A stretch of 64,000 bases of DNA, from the NCBI RefSeq assembly GCF_000380505.1, contig NZ_AQYH01000020.1:62001-126000 (forward strand). Direction: 5' to 3'. The notes under the pieces were generated by a model. That model made no database searches, was not told where the DNA came from, and worked only from the letters and a program-made list of their open reading frames with translations. Shown here piece after piece: positions 17,585 through 25,679 of this stretch; the first letter of the stretch is position 1, and every line of letters begins with the position of its first letter. This stretch comes from Kaistia granuli DSM 23481. GTDB taxonomy: Bacteria; Pseudomonadota; Alphaproteobacteria; Rhizobiales; Kaistiaceae. The translations under genes and the position numbers were made by a program.

Positions 17585-18811
17585 TTACCAGGAGCGCTTC
17601 ATCCAGAGGACCGTAGCCCAGGAATCGCCGTCGATCTTGGTGGTGTCGGAATCGACCTTGTTGTAGGCCGCGTCGGCCAGCAGCTCGAGGCCGGAAACAG
17701 GCTTGAAGCTGACGGTGGCGCCGACGCGCATCGCGTCGAACTCGCGATCGGCCCAGGCCGGGTGGTCGGCGGTGCCTTCAAAATGGGCGTAGCCGGCGCT
17801 CAGCGACGACCAGACGCGGTCGGTCCAGACATGCTTGTAGGACGCGAAGGCGCTCCAGCTGTCACCCGGGATGGCGTCGAGACCGGCGCCGCCGGCGACC
17901 GAGCCGGTGGTGTAGCCGGCGACCGAGGTGCCGCCCGTGATGCCCGTGAACGAGTTGCCGTTCTGGGCATAGCTGGCCGAGAGCTGCAGCTTGTCGCCCT
18001 TGGTGATGTTGTCGAGGGCGAACTCGACAAGGCCGCCGACCGCGAAGCCGTCCTTCGCGTCACGGCGGTTGTTGACCAGGTCGAGATCGACGGCGTGCTT
18101 GAAATAGGCGCCGGCGACCTTGGTCTTGAAGATCCCGCCTTCATAGGTCACGGCACCGATGATGTCGGGCATGTTGTCGTTGCCGCCGTATGGCGCCACA
18201 TAGGCGACGGCGTCACGATCGCGGGGATCCTCGAGCGACAAGGCGAGGCCGAAGCCATTGACCTGGTAGGACAGTTCGATGTGGTCGGTCTTGGTGTCCG
18301 ACGCGAACATGCCCTTGTCGTTGAAGCCCTGGCCGAAATCGAACAGCGAATCGAAATAGCCGGCCTTGATCGGGCCGAACTGCAGGTAGGCCGAATCGAC
18401 ATAGGCCGACTTGGTCGACGCGTTGACGTAGTCGCTGACCGTGGCGCCGGTTCCCGGCTCGTTGCCGGTCTTGGCGCGCATGTCGATGAAGCCGGTCAAA
18501 TTGCCGTATTCGGTAACCGACGAGCCGGTGAGCTGGATCGACACTTCGGTGACGAAGTTGCTCCAGTTGCTCTCCGGATACAGCTTGTTGAAGGCGCCGA
18601 AATCGCTGTCGCCAAACGACGTGATGAACTTGGCGTAGCCGCCGACCTTGATGCAGGTGTCGGTGCCCGGCGAATAGAAGAAGCCCTTGCCGAAGGCGTC
18701 GCAGACCTTCACGTAGTCGACCGGCTCGGCGACGGTGAGATCGGCCGCCTGGGCCGACCCGGCGAGGAGAATCGCGGCGGCGGAGCCGAGAAGAAGAGAC
18801 TTAAACGTCAT
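17585..18811 (-). CDS. Outer-membrane porin, Hyphomicrobiales type
   Basis: A 408-residue general porin. Signal peptide MTFKSLLLGSAAAILLAGSA with cleavage at AQAA; the mature start AADLTVAEPVDYVKVCDAFG and the CIKVGGYAKF segment are typical of the porin_2 family of Brucella/Rhizobium (Omp2-like), which carry a disulfide near the N-terminus. Alternating beta-strand pattern throughout; the C-terminus ends in an aromatic strand (WATVLWMKRSW) with a terminal Trp in place of Phe. GGAAGG before the ATG at 18811 sets the start. The 5' leader has a small hairpin at about 18861-18884 and lies below an AT-rich spacer. Confidence 0.93.
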   Translation of the reverse strand: MTFKSLLLGSAAAILLAGSAQAADLTVAEPVDYVKVCDAFGKGFFYSPGTDTCIKVGGYAKFITSFGDSDFGAFNKLYPESNWSNFVTEVSIQLTGSSVTEYGNLTGFIDMRAKTGNEPGTGATVSDYVNASTKSAYVDSAYLQFGPIKAGYFDSLFDFGQGFNDKGMFASDTKTDHIELSYQVNGFGLALSLEDPRDRDAVAYVAPYGGNDNMPDIIGAVTYEGGIFKTKVAGAYFKHAVDLDLVNNRRDAKDGFAVGGLVEFALDNITKGDKLQLSASYAQNGNSFTGITGGTSVAGYTTGSVAGGAGLDAIPGDSWSAFASYKHVWTDRVWSSLSAGYAHFEGTADHPAWADREFDAMRVGATVSFKPVSGLELLADAAYNKVDSDTTKIDGDSWATVLWMKRSW

Positions 18812-19545
18812 TTCTGACCTTCCAATTGGGGAGGTTTCGAAACGCCGCTGTGCCGGCACGCGGCCTGATCCCGAGATCAGACCGGCCGCGACAGCGATGC
18901 GCCCGACGCCCCCATTCGAGTTGGTCGCCGCGCGTCACCCCGTGACCCCCGCGTACGACACCTGCCACGACCCCTCGCGGCAGGCAGGGGGAACCTACCC
19001 ACGATGCTTTTTGCTGCAACGCAGAATCGCGTCACAATCCAGTATTACAGGATTATGAACATCGCTCGTTGCTATAATGCTCCGCCGAAATGGGGTTGTT
19101 TGCCGGCAATTCATATTATTATTACGTAGATACGACCGATTTCTATTTTATACAACTGATAATTTCGGGTAGAATCATGATATTATTATAGCTTTATTGA
19201 CAAATTCTACAATTTTTATGATTGACTAGTTTGAGTATTGCTAGTCGATCGTCGCCGATCTGGGTTCTGTGTTCTGAACATTACTGAGCGCGGCGGACGG
19301 TGCCGCAGGGGAGGTCGACGCGCGAATTGGCGTCCTGGGGTTCGACGGAAGTATTGCGATGCAATAAGTATTTCGGATGTCGAAATATGTGGCTTTTCGG
19401 GCTGTGCGCGACGATGTATGCGTTCGACCTATTTCCTGTTCACGTGAATATCATTGGCGGTTTTATCTGGAACCCTGTCTTTTCTGATGCATTACATGCC
19501 AAGGGGGCGTTCTTGGACTGCGGGTGCAACGAGAAGGAGGGCTAC
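18812..19545. other. 734-base divergent intergenic region with AT-rich core
   Basis: No gene is supported here. It separates the divergent porin and Cys-repeat protein genes and so holds both promoters. The part from about 19030 to 19260 is strikingly AT-rich for this genome. Visible bits: a hairpin CTGATC/GATCAG at 18865-18880 in the porin leader, a dyad AATCC/GGATT at 19036-19054, TATAAT at 19073-19078 and TTGACA at 19197-19202 on the plus strand. None of these boxes has a partner at ideal spacing, so no promoter is called. Confidence 0.5.
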
Positions 19546-20595
19546 ATGTCTCGGTTTCGGATGACAGCTACTTCGGTGGCATTCCTGATTGGCACGATGC
19601 TGGTGCCTGCCCATGCCGGAGGTCTCGGTTCGGTCGTGGGCGGGGTCACCGGCGCGGTCGGCGGCACCGTCTCGGGGCTGACAGGCGCCGTCGGTGGCGC
19701 GGTCGGCGGCGGACTGGGCAATACCGTCAGCAATACCGGCAACGCGCTCGGCGGCACCGTCTCGAGCCTCGGCAACACCGTCGGCGGCACGGTCAACGGC
19801 GTTACCGGCGCGGTCGGTAACACGGTCGGCGGCGTCACCGGCAACAGCGCCTCGGGTACTGGCACGGCACCCAGTGGACGCTCGCTGCAGAAAACGCCGA
19901 AATCGACGCTGCTGGCCGGCATTGATGCCCGCGTCGATGTCCTCTCCAAGCGCGAACTGGTGCGGCTCTGCCTCGGTGTCGGCGGCGCGGCCAGCTGCGG
20001 CGGTCAGCGCGAGGATGTGATCAAGCTGGTCGACGCGCGGCTGAAGCTGCTGTCGAAGGACGAGCTGGCCAATGTCTGCGTCAATGTCGGCGCCAGCTGC
20101 GGTGGCAAGGCGGGGACCAAGGTGACCGCCAGCGTGCTCGGCAAGAAGGGCGTTGCCGATGCAAAGGTTAACTCGAAGCTGATCGGCGGCATCCATGCGA
20201 AGGCGGCCGTGCTTTCCAACAGGGAGTTGGCCAAGGTCTGTGTCAATGCCGGCGGCGGCTCGGGTTGCGGCACGAGTGACCGCGGCAAGCTGCTCGGCCT
20301 GATCGACACGCGGCTCGGCCTGCTCAACCAGGCGAGCCTGCTCAATCTCTGCCTGAGCGTCGGCGGGTCGTGCGGCGGTCGCGTCGCCACCAATCCGGGC
20401 GGGCCGGGCAATCCCGGCAATCCGGGCGGCCCTGGCAATCCCGGCAACCCGGATGGACCGACCTCGGTCTCGGACAGCCGTCTGAGCGGCGGCGAGCGCC
20501 AGGCCCTGGCACGCAAGTGCCCGACGATCCTGCGCAATCCGATGTCGTTCGACACGGACCTCGTCCAGCTCTGCAAGCTGGCCCGCCGGATCTGA
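19546..20595 (+). CDS. Secreted Gly-rich protein with four Cys-pair repeats
   Basis: A 349-residue exported protein of no family I recognise. Signal peptide to about residue 24 (LVPAHA). Residues 25-110 are a glycine/valine/threonine repeat of the GAVGGTVSG type. Four tandem units of about 31 residues follow (122-153, 157-187, 211-242, 248-278), each with a helix like VLSKRELVRLC and a loop ending xxSCGG; cysteine pairs are 142/151, 178/185, 232/241 and 268/276. Then a collagen-like GNPGGP stretch (283-305) and a tail with Cys325 and Cys343. Surface or matrix localisation is inferred. The start at 19546 has GAAGGAGGGCTAC upstream. Confidence 0.82.
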   Translation: MSRFRMTATSVAFLIGTMLVPAHAGGLGSVVGGVTGAVGGTVSGLTGAVGGAVGGGLGNTVSNTGNALGGTVSSLGNTVGGTVNGVTGAVGNTVGGVTGNSASGTGTAPSGRSLQKTPKSTLLAGIDARVDVLSKRELVRLCLGVGGAASCGGQREDVIKLVDARLKLLSKDELANVCVNVGASCGGKAGTKVTASVLGKKGVADAKVNSKLIGGIHAKAAVLSNRELAKVCVNAGGGSGCGTSDRGKLLGLIDTRLGLLNQASLLNLCLSVGGSCGGRVATNPGGPGNPGNPGGPGNPGNPDGPTSVSDSRLSGGERQALARKCPTILRNPMSFDTDLVQLCKLARRI

Positions 20596-20614
20596 CCGTC
20601 CGTTCAGGTTCCAA

Positions 20615-20654
20615 GAAAAAGCCGCCGTGCCCAGGCACGGCGGCTTTTTGTTTT
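20615..20654. terminator. Bidirectional rho-independent terminator
   Basis: GCCGCCGTGCC (20621-20631) pairs with GGCACGGCGGC (20634-20644), with TTTTTGTTTT after it on the plus strand and five A residues before it (T-run on the minus strand). It ends both the Cys-repeat gene and the convergent ABC importer operon. Confidence 0.93.
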
Positions 20655-20680
20655 AGCAAGTCCGGACAGGACGCCGCCGG

Positions 20681-21703
20681 TCAGGTCTGCGCCTTGCCGG
20701 ATGCCATGCGGGCGATCATCAGGGCGCCGAGGATGATGGCGCCGTAGATCGCCTGAATCCAGAACGAGGGTACCTGCGCCAGCGTCAGCAGGTTCTGCAC
20801 GACGCCGAGGAGCAGCACGCCCGTCAGCGCGCCGAACATGGTGCCACGGCCGCCATCAAGCGAAATGCCGCCGATCACCGCCGCCGCGAAGACGGTGAAG
20901 ATCATGCCGTTGCCTTGGTTGGCGCTGATGGCGCCGACATAGCCTGTGATCACCAGCCCGCCGACCGCCGCCAGCATGCCGGCCAGGATGTAGACGCCGC
21001 AGGTGATGCGCTCGACCCGGATGCCGGCGGCGCGCGCCGCTTCCGGATTGCCGCCGATGGCATAGAGCGCCCGTCCGAGCCGGTGATAGCGCAGCACGAT
21101 CGCGGCGACGGCGAAGGCGAGGGCCGCCAGCCAGACCGCCAGCGGCAGGCCGAGGATGGTGATGATCATCAGCGCGTAGAAGGCATCCGGCAGGTCGAAC
21201 AGGGTGCGGCCGCTGGTGGCGCCCACCAGCATGCCGCGCAGGATGATCAGCATCGCCAGCGTGACGATGAAGGCGTTCAGCGTGAAGCGGACGACGAGGA
21301 TGCCGTTGATGAAGCCGATCAGCGCGCCGACACCGATGACGATCAGGATGCCGAGAAAGGTCGGCAGCTCGATGCCGAAGCCGTTATTGGCGACCGGCAG
21401 GACGAGCAGGGCGCCTATCGCCGGGGCGAAGCCGGCGGTCGATTCGAGCGAGAGGTCGAACTTGCCGGTGATGATGATCAGCGATTCCGCCAGCACCACG
21501 AGGGCGAGGGCGGCGGAGGAGGTCAGGATGGTGTTGATGTTGCCATGGGTCAGAAAGGCGGGGCTGATGAAGGCGCCGATGATGATCAGGATCACCAGGG
21601 CCGGCAGCAGCGCCAGGTCATGCAGGCGGATCATCGACCGGCGCGGGGCGGGCTTGCCGCCGGCACCGAGCGTCGCCGCCGTGGCTGTTGGTTGCGTGTT
21701 CAT
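20681..21703 (-). CDS. Ribose-type ABC transporter permease
   Basis: A 340-residue inner-membrane permease of the RbsC/BPD_transp_2 family, with eight to ten hydrophobic segments from residue 28 on. Typical signatures are ITGKFDLSLESTAGFAPAIG, the segment VRFTLNAFIVTLAM, the cytosolic YAIGGNPEAARAAGIRVERI and GGISLDGGRGTMFGALTGVLLLGVVQNLL. Its ATG overlaps the stop of the ATPase gene by four bases (ATGA), so the two are translationally coupled. Last gene of the SBP-ATPase-permease operon. Substrate unknown; the neighbouring enzymes suggest a sugar acid or derivative. Confidence 0.93.
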   Translation of the reverse strand: MNTQPTATAATLGAGGKPAPRRSMIRLHDLALLPALVILIIIGAFISPAFLTHGNINTILTSSAALALVVLAESLIIITGKFDLSLESTAGFAPAIGALLVLPVANNGFGIELPTFLGILIVIGVGALIGFINGILVVRFTLNAFIVTLAMLIILRGMLVGATSGRTLFDLPDAFYALMIITILGLPLAVWLAALAFAVAAIVLRYHRLGRALYAIGGNPEAARAAGIRVERITCGVYILAGMLAAVGGLVITGYVGAISANQGNGMIFTVFAAAVIGGISLDGGRGTMFGALTGVLLLGVVQNLLTLAQVPSFWIQAIYGAIILGALMIARMASGKAQT

Positions 21704-23211
21704 GCGAGCTCGATCCCTTCGATGGAGGCGACGAGCGCATTGTCGCTCCAGCCTGCCTTGTGTTCCGCGACGACCGATCCGTGCCGCATCACCAGCACCC
21801 GGTCACAGGTCTTCAGGTCCTCGATTTCGCCGCTGACGACGAGGATCGCCTTGCCCTCCTGCCGCATCCGCTCGATGACGGTCAGCAGCGCTTCCTTCGA
21901 CTTGACGTCGACGCCGGCCGTCGGGTCCATCAGGACGAGGACGGAGGGGTCGTTGGCGAGCGCCCGTCCCATCACGACCTTCTGCTGGTTGCCGCCGGAG
22001 AGGCCGGAGACCAGCTGGTCTGGGCCCTCGGTGACGATGCCGAGCGAGGTGATGGTGCGGTTGGTCAGTTCGGTCCGGCGCTTCGGCGCGATGAAGCCGA
22101 ACGGGCCGAGATGCCGGTTGACCGTCATGATCGCGTTGTCGGCGACCGATTGCGACAGCACCAGGCCCTGGTCGTGCCGGCTCTTCGGCACGCAGCCGAC
22201 GCCAAGCTCGAGCGCCGCCGTGACGTCGCCGGACGGCAGCGGCTTCTGGTCGATGCGGATGGCGCCGCCCGTAAAGGGCGAAAGGCCGGCCACCGCCTCG
22301 GCAAGGCCGATGCGCCCGCCGCCAGTCGGTCCGGACAAGCCGACGACCTCGCCGCGCCGGACCTTGAAGCTGACATCCTGGAAGTCGTCGCCGGACAGGC
22401 GGTCGATCTCGAGGGCAACGGCGGCGCCTTCCGGCACCGTCCGGCCGGCGGCGTCGGCGACGCCGAGGCTCGCGTGCTCGCCTGTCATCGCCTCGATCAG
22501 CCGGTCCTTCGGCAGGTCGGCGACAGGCGCCGTGATGATGTGGCGCGCGTCGCGCAGCACCGTCACGGTCTGGCAGATTTCGTAGACCTCCTGCAGGTGG
22601 TGCGAGATGAACAGGAAGGTGACGCCGGCCGCCTGCAATTCGCGAATGCGGGTGAAGAGGCGCTTGATCTCCTCGCCGTCGAGCTGGGCCGTCGGCTCGT
22701 CCAGGATGATGAAGCGGGCGCCGTAGGAGAGGGCGCGGGCGATCTCGACCAACTGGCGGGCCTCGATACGGAGATCGCCGGCACGCGCGTCCTCGGAGAC
22801 CGCGACGCCCCATTGATCGAGCAGCTCGCGGGCGCGCCGACGCAGCGTCGACCAGCTGATGAAGCCGCGTTCGGTCGGGTGACGGTTGATGAACAGGTTT
22901 TCCGCGACCGTCAGGTCGGGGATGATGGTCGAGTGCTGGTAGACGCAGGCGACGTGCTTGCGCCAGCCCTCGCGGTCGGCGATGGCAGGCGCCGGGACGC
23001 CCGAGAACCGCACCTCGCCCGAATCCGGGGCGCGCAGGCCGGTCAGAATGCCGACCAGCGTCGACTTGCCGGCACCGTTGCGTCCGACCAGCGCGTGCGA
23101 CTCGCCGGCGAAGACCTTGATATGCGCCTCATGCAGCGCGGTGGTCGGTCCGTAGCGCTTGGAGACGCCATGCGCCTCGACGATGGGAATGGCGGGATCA
23201 GGCGATTGCAT
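21700..23211 (-). CDS. Ribose-type ABC transporter ATPase, two nucleotide-binding domains
   Basis: A 503-residue RbsA/MglA-like ATPase. First domain: Walker A GRNGAGKST (43-51) and Walker B FIILDEPTAQLD, with a divergent signature (LRIEARQ). Second domain: degenerate Walker A (GPTGGGRIG, lacking the Lys), signature LSGGNQQKV and a Walker B that reads MDPTAGVD in place of DEPT. Degeneracy of the second P-loop is usual in this family; the loss of the Walker B Glu is less so. Cytosolic, energises the permease encoded next to it. The SBP gene lies upstream beyond a hairpin at 23333-23360. Confidence 0.93.
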   Translation of the reverse strand: MQSPDPAIPIVEAHGVSKRYGPTTALHEAHIKVFAGESHALVGRNGAGKSTLVGILTGLRAPDSGEVRFSGVPAPAIADREGWRKHVACVYQHSTIIPDLTVAENLFINRHPTERGFISWSTLRRRARELLDQWGVAVSEDARAGDLRIEARQLVEIARALSYGARFIILDEPTAQLDGEEIKRLFTRIRELQAAGVTFLFISHHLQEVYEICQTVTVLRDARHIITAPVADLPKDRLIEAMTGEHASLGVADAAGRTVPEGAAVALEIDRLSGDDFQDVSFKVRRGEVVGLSGPTGGGRIGLAEAVAGLSPFTGGAIRIDQKPLPSGDVTAALELGVGCVPKSRHDQGLVLSQSVADNAIMTVNRHLGPFGFIAPKRRTELTNRTITSLGIVTEGPDQLVSGLSGGNQQKVVMGRALANDPSVLVLMDPTAGVDVKSKEALLTVIERMRQEGKAILVVSGEIEDLKTCDRVLVMRHGSVVAEHKAGWSDNALVASIEGIELA

Positions 23212-23328
23212 ATTGGCCTCGCCCGGCGCCGTCAGGGAATGGGAAGGACATCGCGGTCTCCGGACCGTGGGAACGGATCAGCGAGTTAGCGCTGATCCGG
23301 TTCATGAGTTTCGTCCGACAAGGGCTTG

Positions 23329-23360
23329 AAAAGGCTCGGGAAGGGGGTGCCTCCCGAGCC
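23329..23360 (-). terminator. Hairpin between binding-protein and ATPase genes
   Basis: GGCTCGGGA at 23333-23341 pairs with TCCCGAGCC at 23352-23360; read on the minus strand the stem is followed by TTTTC. It looks like a partial terminator or 3' stabiliser that would give more binding protein than ATPase and permease. Confidence 0.7.
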
Positions 23361-23370
23361 GCCTCGATCC

Positions 23371-24387
23371 CTAGAGCTGGTTGCCCCAGAAGCTCTTGTC
23401 GTCGACATTTTCCTTGGTGACGAGCGGTGCCGAGAGCTGGTCCTCCAGCACGCCGGGGCGCACTTCGAGGATGGTGCTGTCGTGGTCGGTCGGACCCGGC
23501 GCGAACGTCTTTCCGGCGATCGCTTCCTTCAGGTACTGGATACCGTATTTGGCGTAGAGGTCGGCCGGCTGCGAAACGGTGGCGTCGATCTCGCCCTTGC
23601 GGATGGCGTCGAATTCCTGCGGGATGCCGTCGTTCGAGACGATGACGATATGGCCCTCTTCGCCAGCCGGCTTCAGCAGGTTCTTGCGCTTCAGCGTCTG
23701 CAGGGTCGGCGCAAGGAACACGCCGCCGGCATGCATGTAGATCGCCTTCAGGTCGGGCTGCGCGTTGAGCAGCGCGTCGAGACCGGCGGCGGCGTCTTCA
23801 CCCGACCAGGCCTTGGTCGGGATCTCGAGCAGCTTCAGCTTCGGATAGTTCTTGGTGATGCACTCGCGAAAGCCGTTGCCGCGGTCGCGGCCGTTGATCG
23901 AGGCCTGATCGCCCATGATCTGGACGACCGGGCCTTCCTTGACGTTGTCGCCAATGAATTTGCAGGCCTTCTCGCCGTAGGCGAGGTTGTTGGCGCGCAC
24001 GACGATGGCGACCGGGCCGTTGTCGGGGGCGACGTCGACGGCCACCACCTTGGCGCCGGCCTTCTCGGCCGCCTTCAGCACCGAGCCGGCGGCGGCGGAT
24101 TCGAACGGCGAGAAGATGATGCCCTTGGCGCCGAGCGACAGGGCGTTCTGCACGCCGGTGATCTGCTTGGCGGTGTCGAATTCGGAGTTGAAGGGCTCGA
24201 GCAGGTCGACGCCCTGCTTCTTGGCCTCTTCGACGATGTAGCGGTTGTAGGAGGTCCAGAACGGCGAGGTCAGCGTCGTCAGGTCGACCGCTACCTTTTC
24301 CCCGTCCGCGCGGGCGGCGCTCGCCCCGATCATCGTCGCCAGCAATGCCGCGCCCAGGATCGGGACGGTCTTCTTCAGCGTCTTCAT
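23371..24387 (-). CDS. Ribose-type ABC transporter substrate-binding protein
   Basis: A 338-residue periplasmic binding protein (peripla_BP_4/RbsB-like). Signal peptide MKTLKKTVPILGAALLATMI, cut near SAARADG. The mature fold begins KVAVDLTTLTSPFWTSYNRYI and continues with ALSLGAKGIIFSPFESAAAG and VVAVDVAPDNG, typical of sugar-binding type I folds. GGGAGG before the ATG at 24387 sets the start. First gene of the importer; a GntR regulator gene lies upstream on the same strand with a 128-base gap. Confidence 0.93.
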   Translation of the reverse strand: MKTLKKTVPILGAALLATMIGASAARADGEKVAVDLTTLTSPFWTSYNRYIVEEAKKQGVDLLEPFNSEFDTAKQITGVQNALSLGAKGIIFSPFESAAAGSVLKAAEKAGAKVVAVDVAPDNGPVAIVVRANNLAYGEKACKFIGDNVKEGPVVQIMGDQASINGRDRGNGFRECITKNYPKLKLLEIPTKAWSGEDAAAGLDALLNAQPDLKAIYMHAGGVFLAPTLQTLKRKNLLKPAGEEGHIVIVSNDGIPQEFDAIRKGEIDATVSQPADLYAKYGIQYLKEAIAGKTFAPGPTDHDSTILEVRPGVLEDQLSAPLVTKENVDDKSFWGNQL

Positions 24388-24515
24388 GTGGTTTCCTCCC
24401 ACTGGTTCAGTCACGCAGTCCCGTGCCGAGGAAACGTCCGGTTTGCTCCGGTTCTGTCGTTCCCGCGGCGACGTCCTCCTCCGACATCGCGCCTTACCTT
24501 GATTTTCGTCCGCCC

Positions 24516-25196
24516 TCAGGCGCGGACCGGAAAGTCCTCCGGTGCGCGCGACATCATGGCGTCCCGGCTCGCGGCCAGATGGGCCCGGAGCGCGGCGACG
24601 GCCTGTTCGGCATCGCCTTCCGCCAGCGCCTCGACGATCGCGGAGTGCTCCTGCCGCGTCCGTTCCAGCGTGTAGCTCTTCAGCGTGAAATTACGGATCG
24701 TCTGGGTCTGGCGCTGGATGACACGATGCCAGCCGGCGATCGTGTCGTTGGCGCCGAGCTGGACGATCAGTTCATGGAACTCGCGATCCAGGCGGATGGC
24801 GTCGGCCAGCGCCTCGCTGTTCTGCTTGGCGACCTCGGCCATATGCGCATCGAAGATGGCGCGCAGCCTGGCGACGAATTCCGGCGTGGCGCGGCCGGCC
24901 GCGATTCCCTTGGCAATCGCGTCGAGCTCTACCAGCATGCGCGCCTCGAAGATCTCCTCGATGGCCGCCGGCGTGAACCGCCGCACGATCGAGGAACGCC
25001 GCGCCGTGCCTTCGACGAGGCCGTCGCGCTCCAGCATCGCGATCGCTTCCTTGACCGGCGTCTGGCTGATCAGCAATTCGCCCGCCAGCTGCTCGGCCAG
25101 CAGGCGTTGACCGGCCGGCAGGCGTCCGGAGACGATCTGGCTCCGCAGCTCTTCATAGGCCTGTTCCGCGAGTGTGGCGCGCTTCAGTTTGGGCAT
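24516..25196 (-). CDS. GntR-family regulator, FCD subfamily
   Basis: A 226-residue DNA-binding regulator. The winged helix spans about residues 8-72 (AEQAYEELRSQIVSGRLPAG, then the recognition helix LISQTPVKEAIAMLERDGLV). The C-terminal FCD effector domain (about 80-215) has the usual metal/ligand pattern: EARMLVELDAIA, DREFHELIVQLGAN and the later ERTRQEHSAIVEAL with its histidine. FCD regulators typically sense sugar acids or carboxylates and repress the neighbouring catabolic genes. It lies between the importer operon and the divergent UxaA genes, so it probably controls both. Confidence 0.92.
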   Translation of the reverse strand: MPKLKRATLAEQAYEELRSQIVSGRLPAGQRLLAEQLAGELLISQTPVKEAIAMLERDGLVEGTARRSSIVRRFTPAAIEEIFEARMLVELDAIAKGIAAGRATPEFVARLRAIFDAHMAEVAKQNSEALADAIRLDREFHELIVQLGANDTIAGWHRVIQRQTQTIRNFTLKSYTLERTRQEHSAIVEALAEGDAEQAVAALRAHLAASRDAMMSRAPEDFPVRA

Positions 25197-25316
25197 GCCG
25201 TAACGATAGGCAGGGATTTACTCGCCACGCAATAAAAAATTTTATGTTTCATTTGCGGGAATGTTGGGCTAGCCAATTCAACGAGAGCCGGGATTTTTGA
25301 GCAGAGCCAACTTGCC
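25197..25316. promoter_or_regulatory. Divergent control region with possible operator
   Basis: The 120 bases between gntR and the UxaA small-subunit gene hold an AT-rich block at 25231-25254 and overlapping dyads: GCTAGC (25268-25273) flanked by TTGG and CAA, and GTTG/CAAC (25263-25282). A GntR operator here is plausible from position; the exact site is not proven. Confidence 0.4.
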
Positions 25317-25679
25317 ATGCCGAACCCTTCGCGTGACCTTTCCCAGCAACCTGTGCCCGTCACGGCCGGCACGGACAGCCGACTGCTTCTCCTCTTCGAA
25401 GGCGATAACGTGTTTGTCGCGCGGATGAGGATCCGGGCCGGTGAGACCGTTCTTGTCGAGGGAAACGGCGTGACGCTCGCCGCCGACCTGCCGCTCGGCC
25501 ACAAGCTGGCGCGGCGGCCGATCGCGGCCGGCGAGAAGATCGTCAAATATGGCGCGCCGATCGGTACGGCGACCGAGGCGATCCCGGTGGGCACGCCGGT
25601 CCATGTCCACAACGTCAAGAGCGACTACACGCCGACCTATCATTTGATGGACGCGAACAAGGCGGAGGCAGGCAGATGA
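25317..25679 (+). CDS. UxaA-family lyase small subunit (SAF domain)
   Basis: A 120-residue protein made almost only of a SAF domain, as in the N-terminus of altronate dehydratase UxaA or the separate small subunit SuyA of sulfolactate lyase. Typical features: RIRAGETVLVEGNGVTLA, LPLGHKLARRPIAAGEKIVKYG, PIGTATEAIPVGTPVHVHNVKS. It overlaps the large-subunit gene by four bases (ATGA), so a 1:1 complex is likely. The substrate, probably a sugar acid or a 2-hydroxy acid derivative, cannot be told. Confidence 0.88.
   Translation: MPNPSRDLSQQPVPVTAGTDSRLLLLFEGDNVFVARMRIRAGETVLVEGNGVTLAADLPLGHKLARRPIAAGEKIVKYGAPIGTATEAIPVGTPVHVHNVKSDYTPTYHLMDANKAEAGR

Noticed and set aside
19197-19225. Sigma-70 promoter for the Cys-repeat protein gene from TTGACA at 19197
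   Set aside because: No acceptable -10 box lies 16-18 bases downstream, and the leader would be over 300 bases long.
21688-23289. A 533-codon plus-strand frame opposite the sugar ABC ATPase
   Set aside because: Antisense shadow of a gene with intact Walker motifs and operon context.
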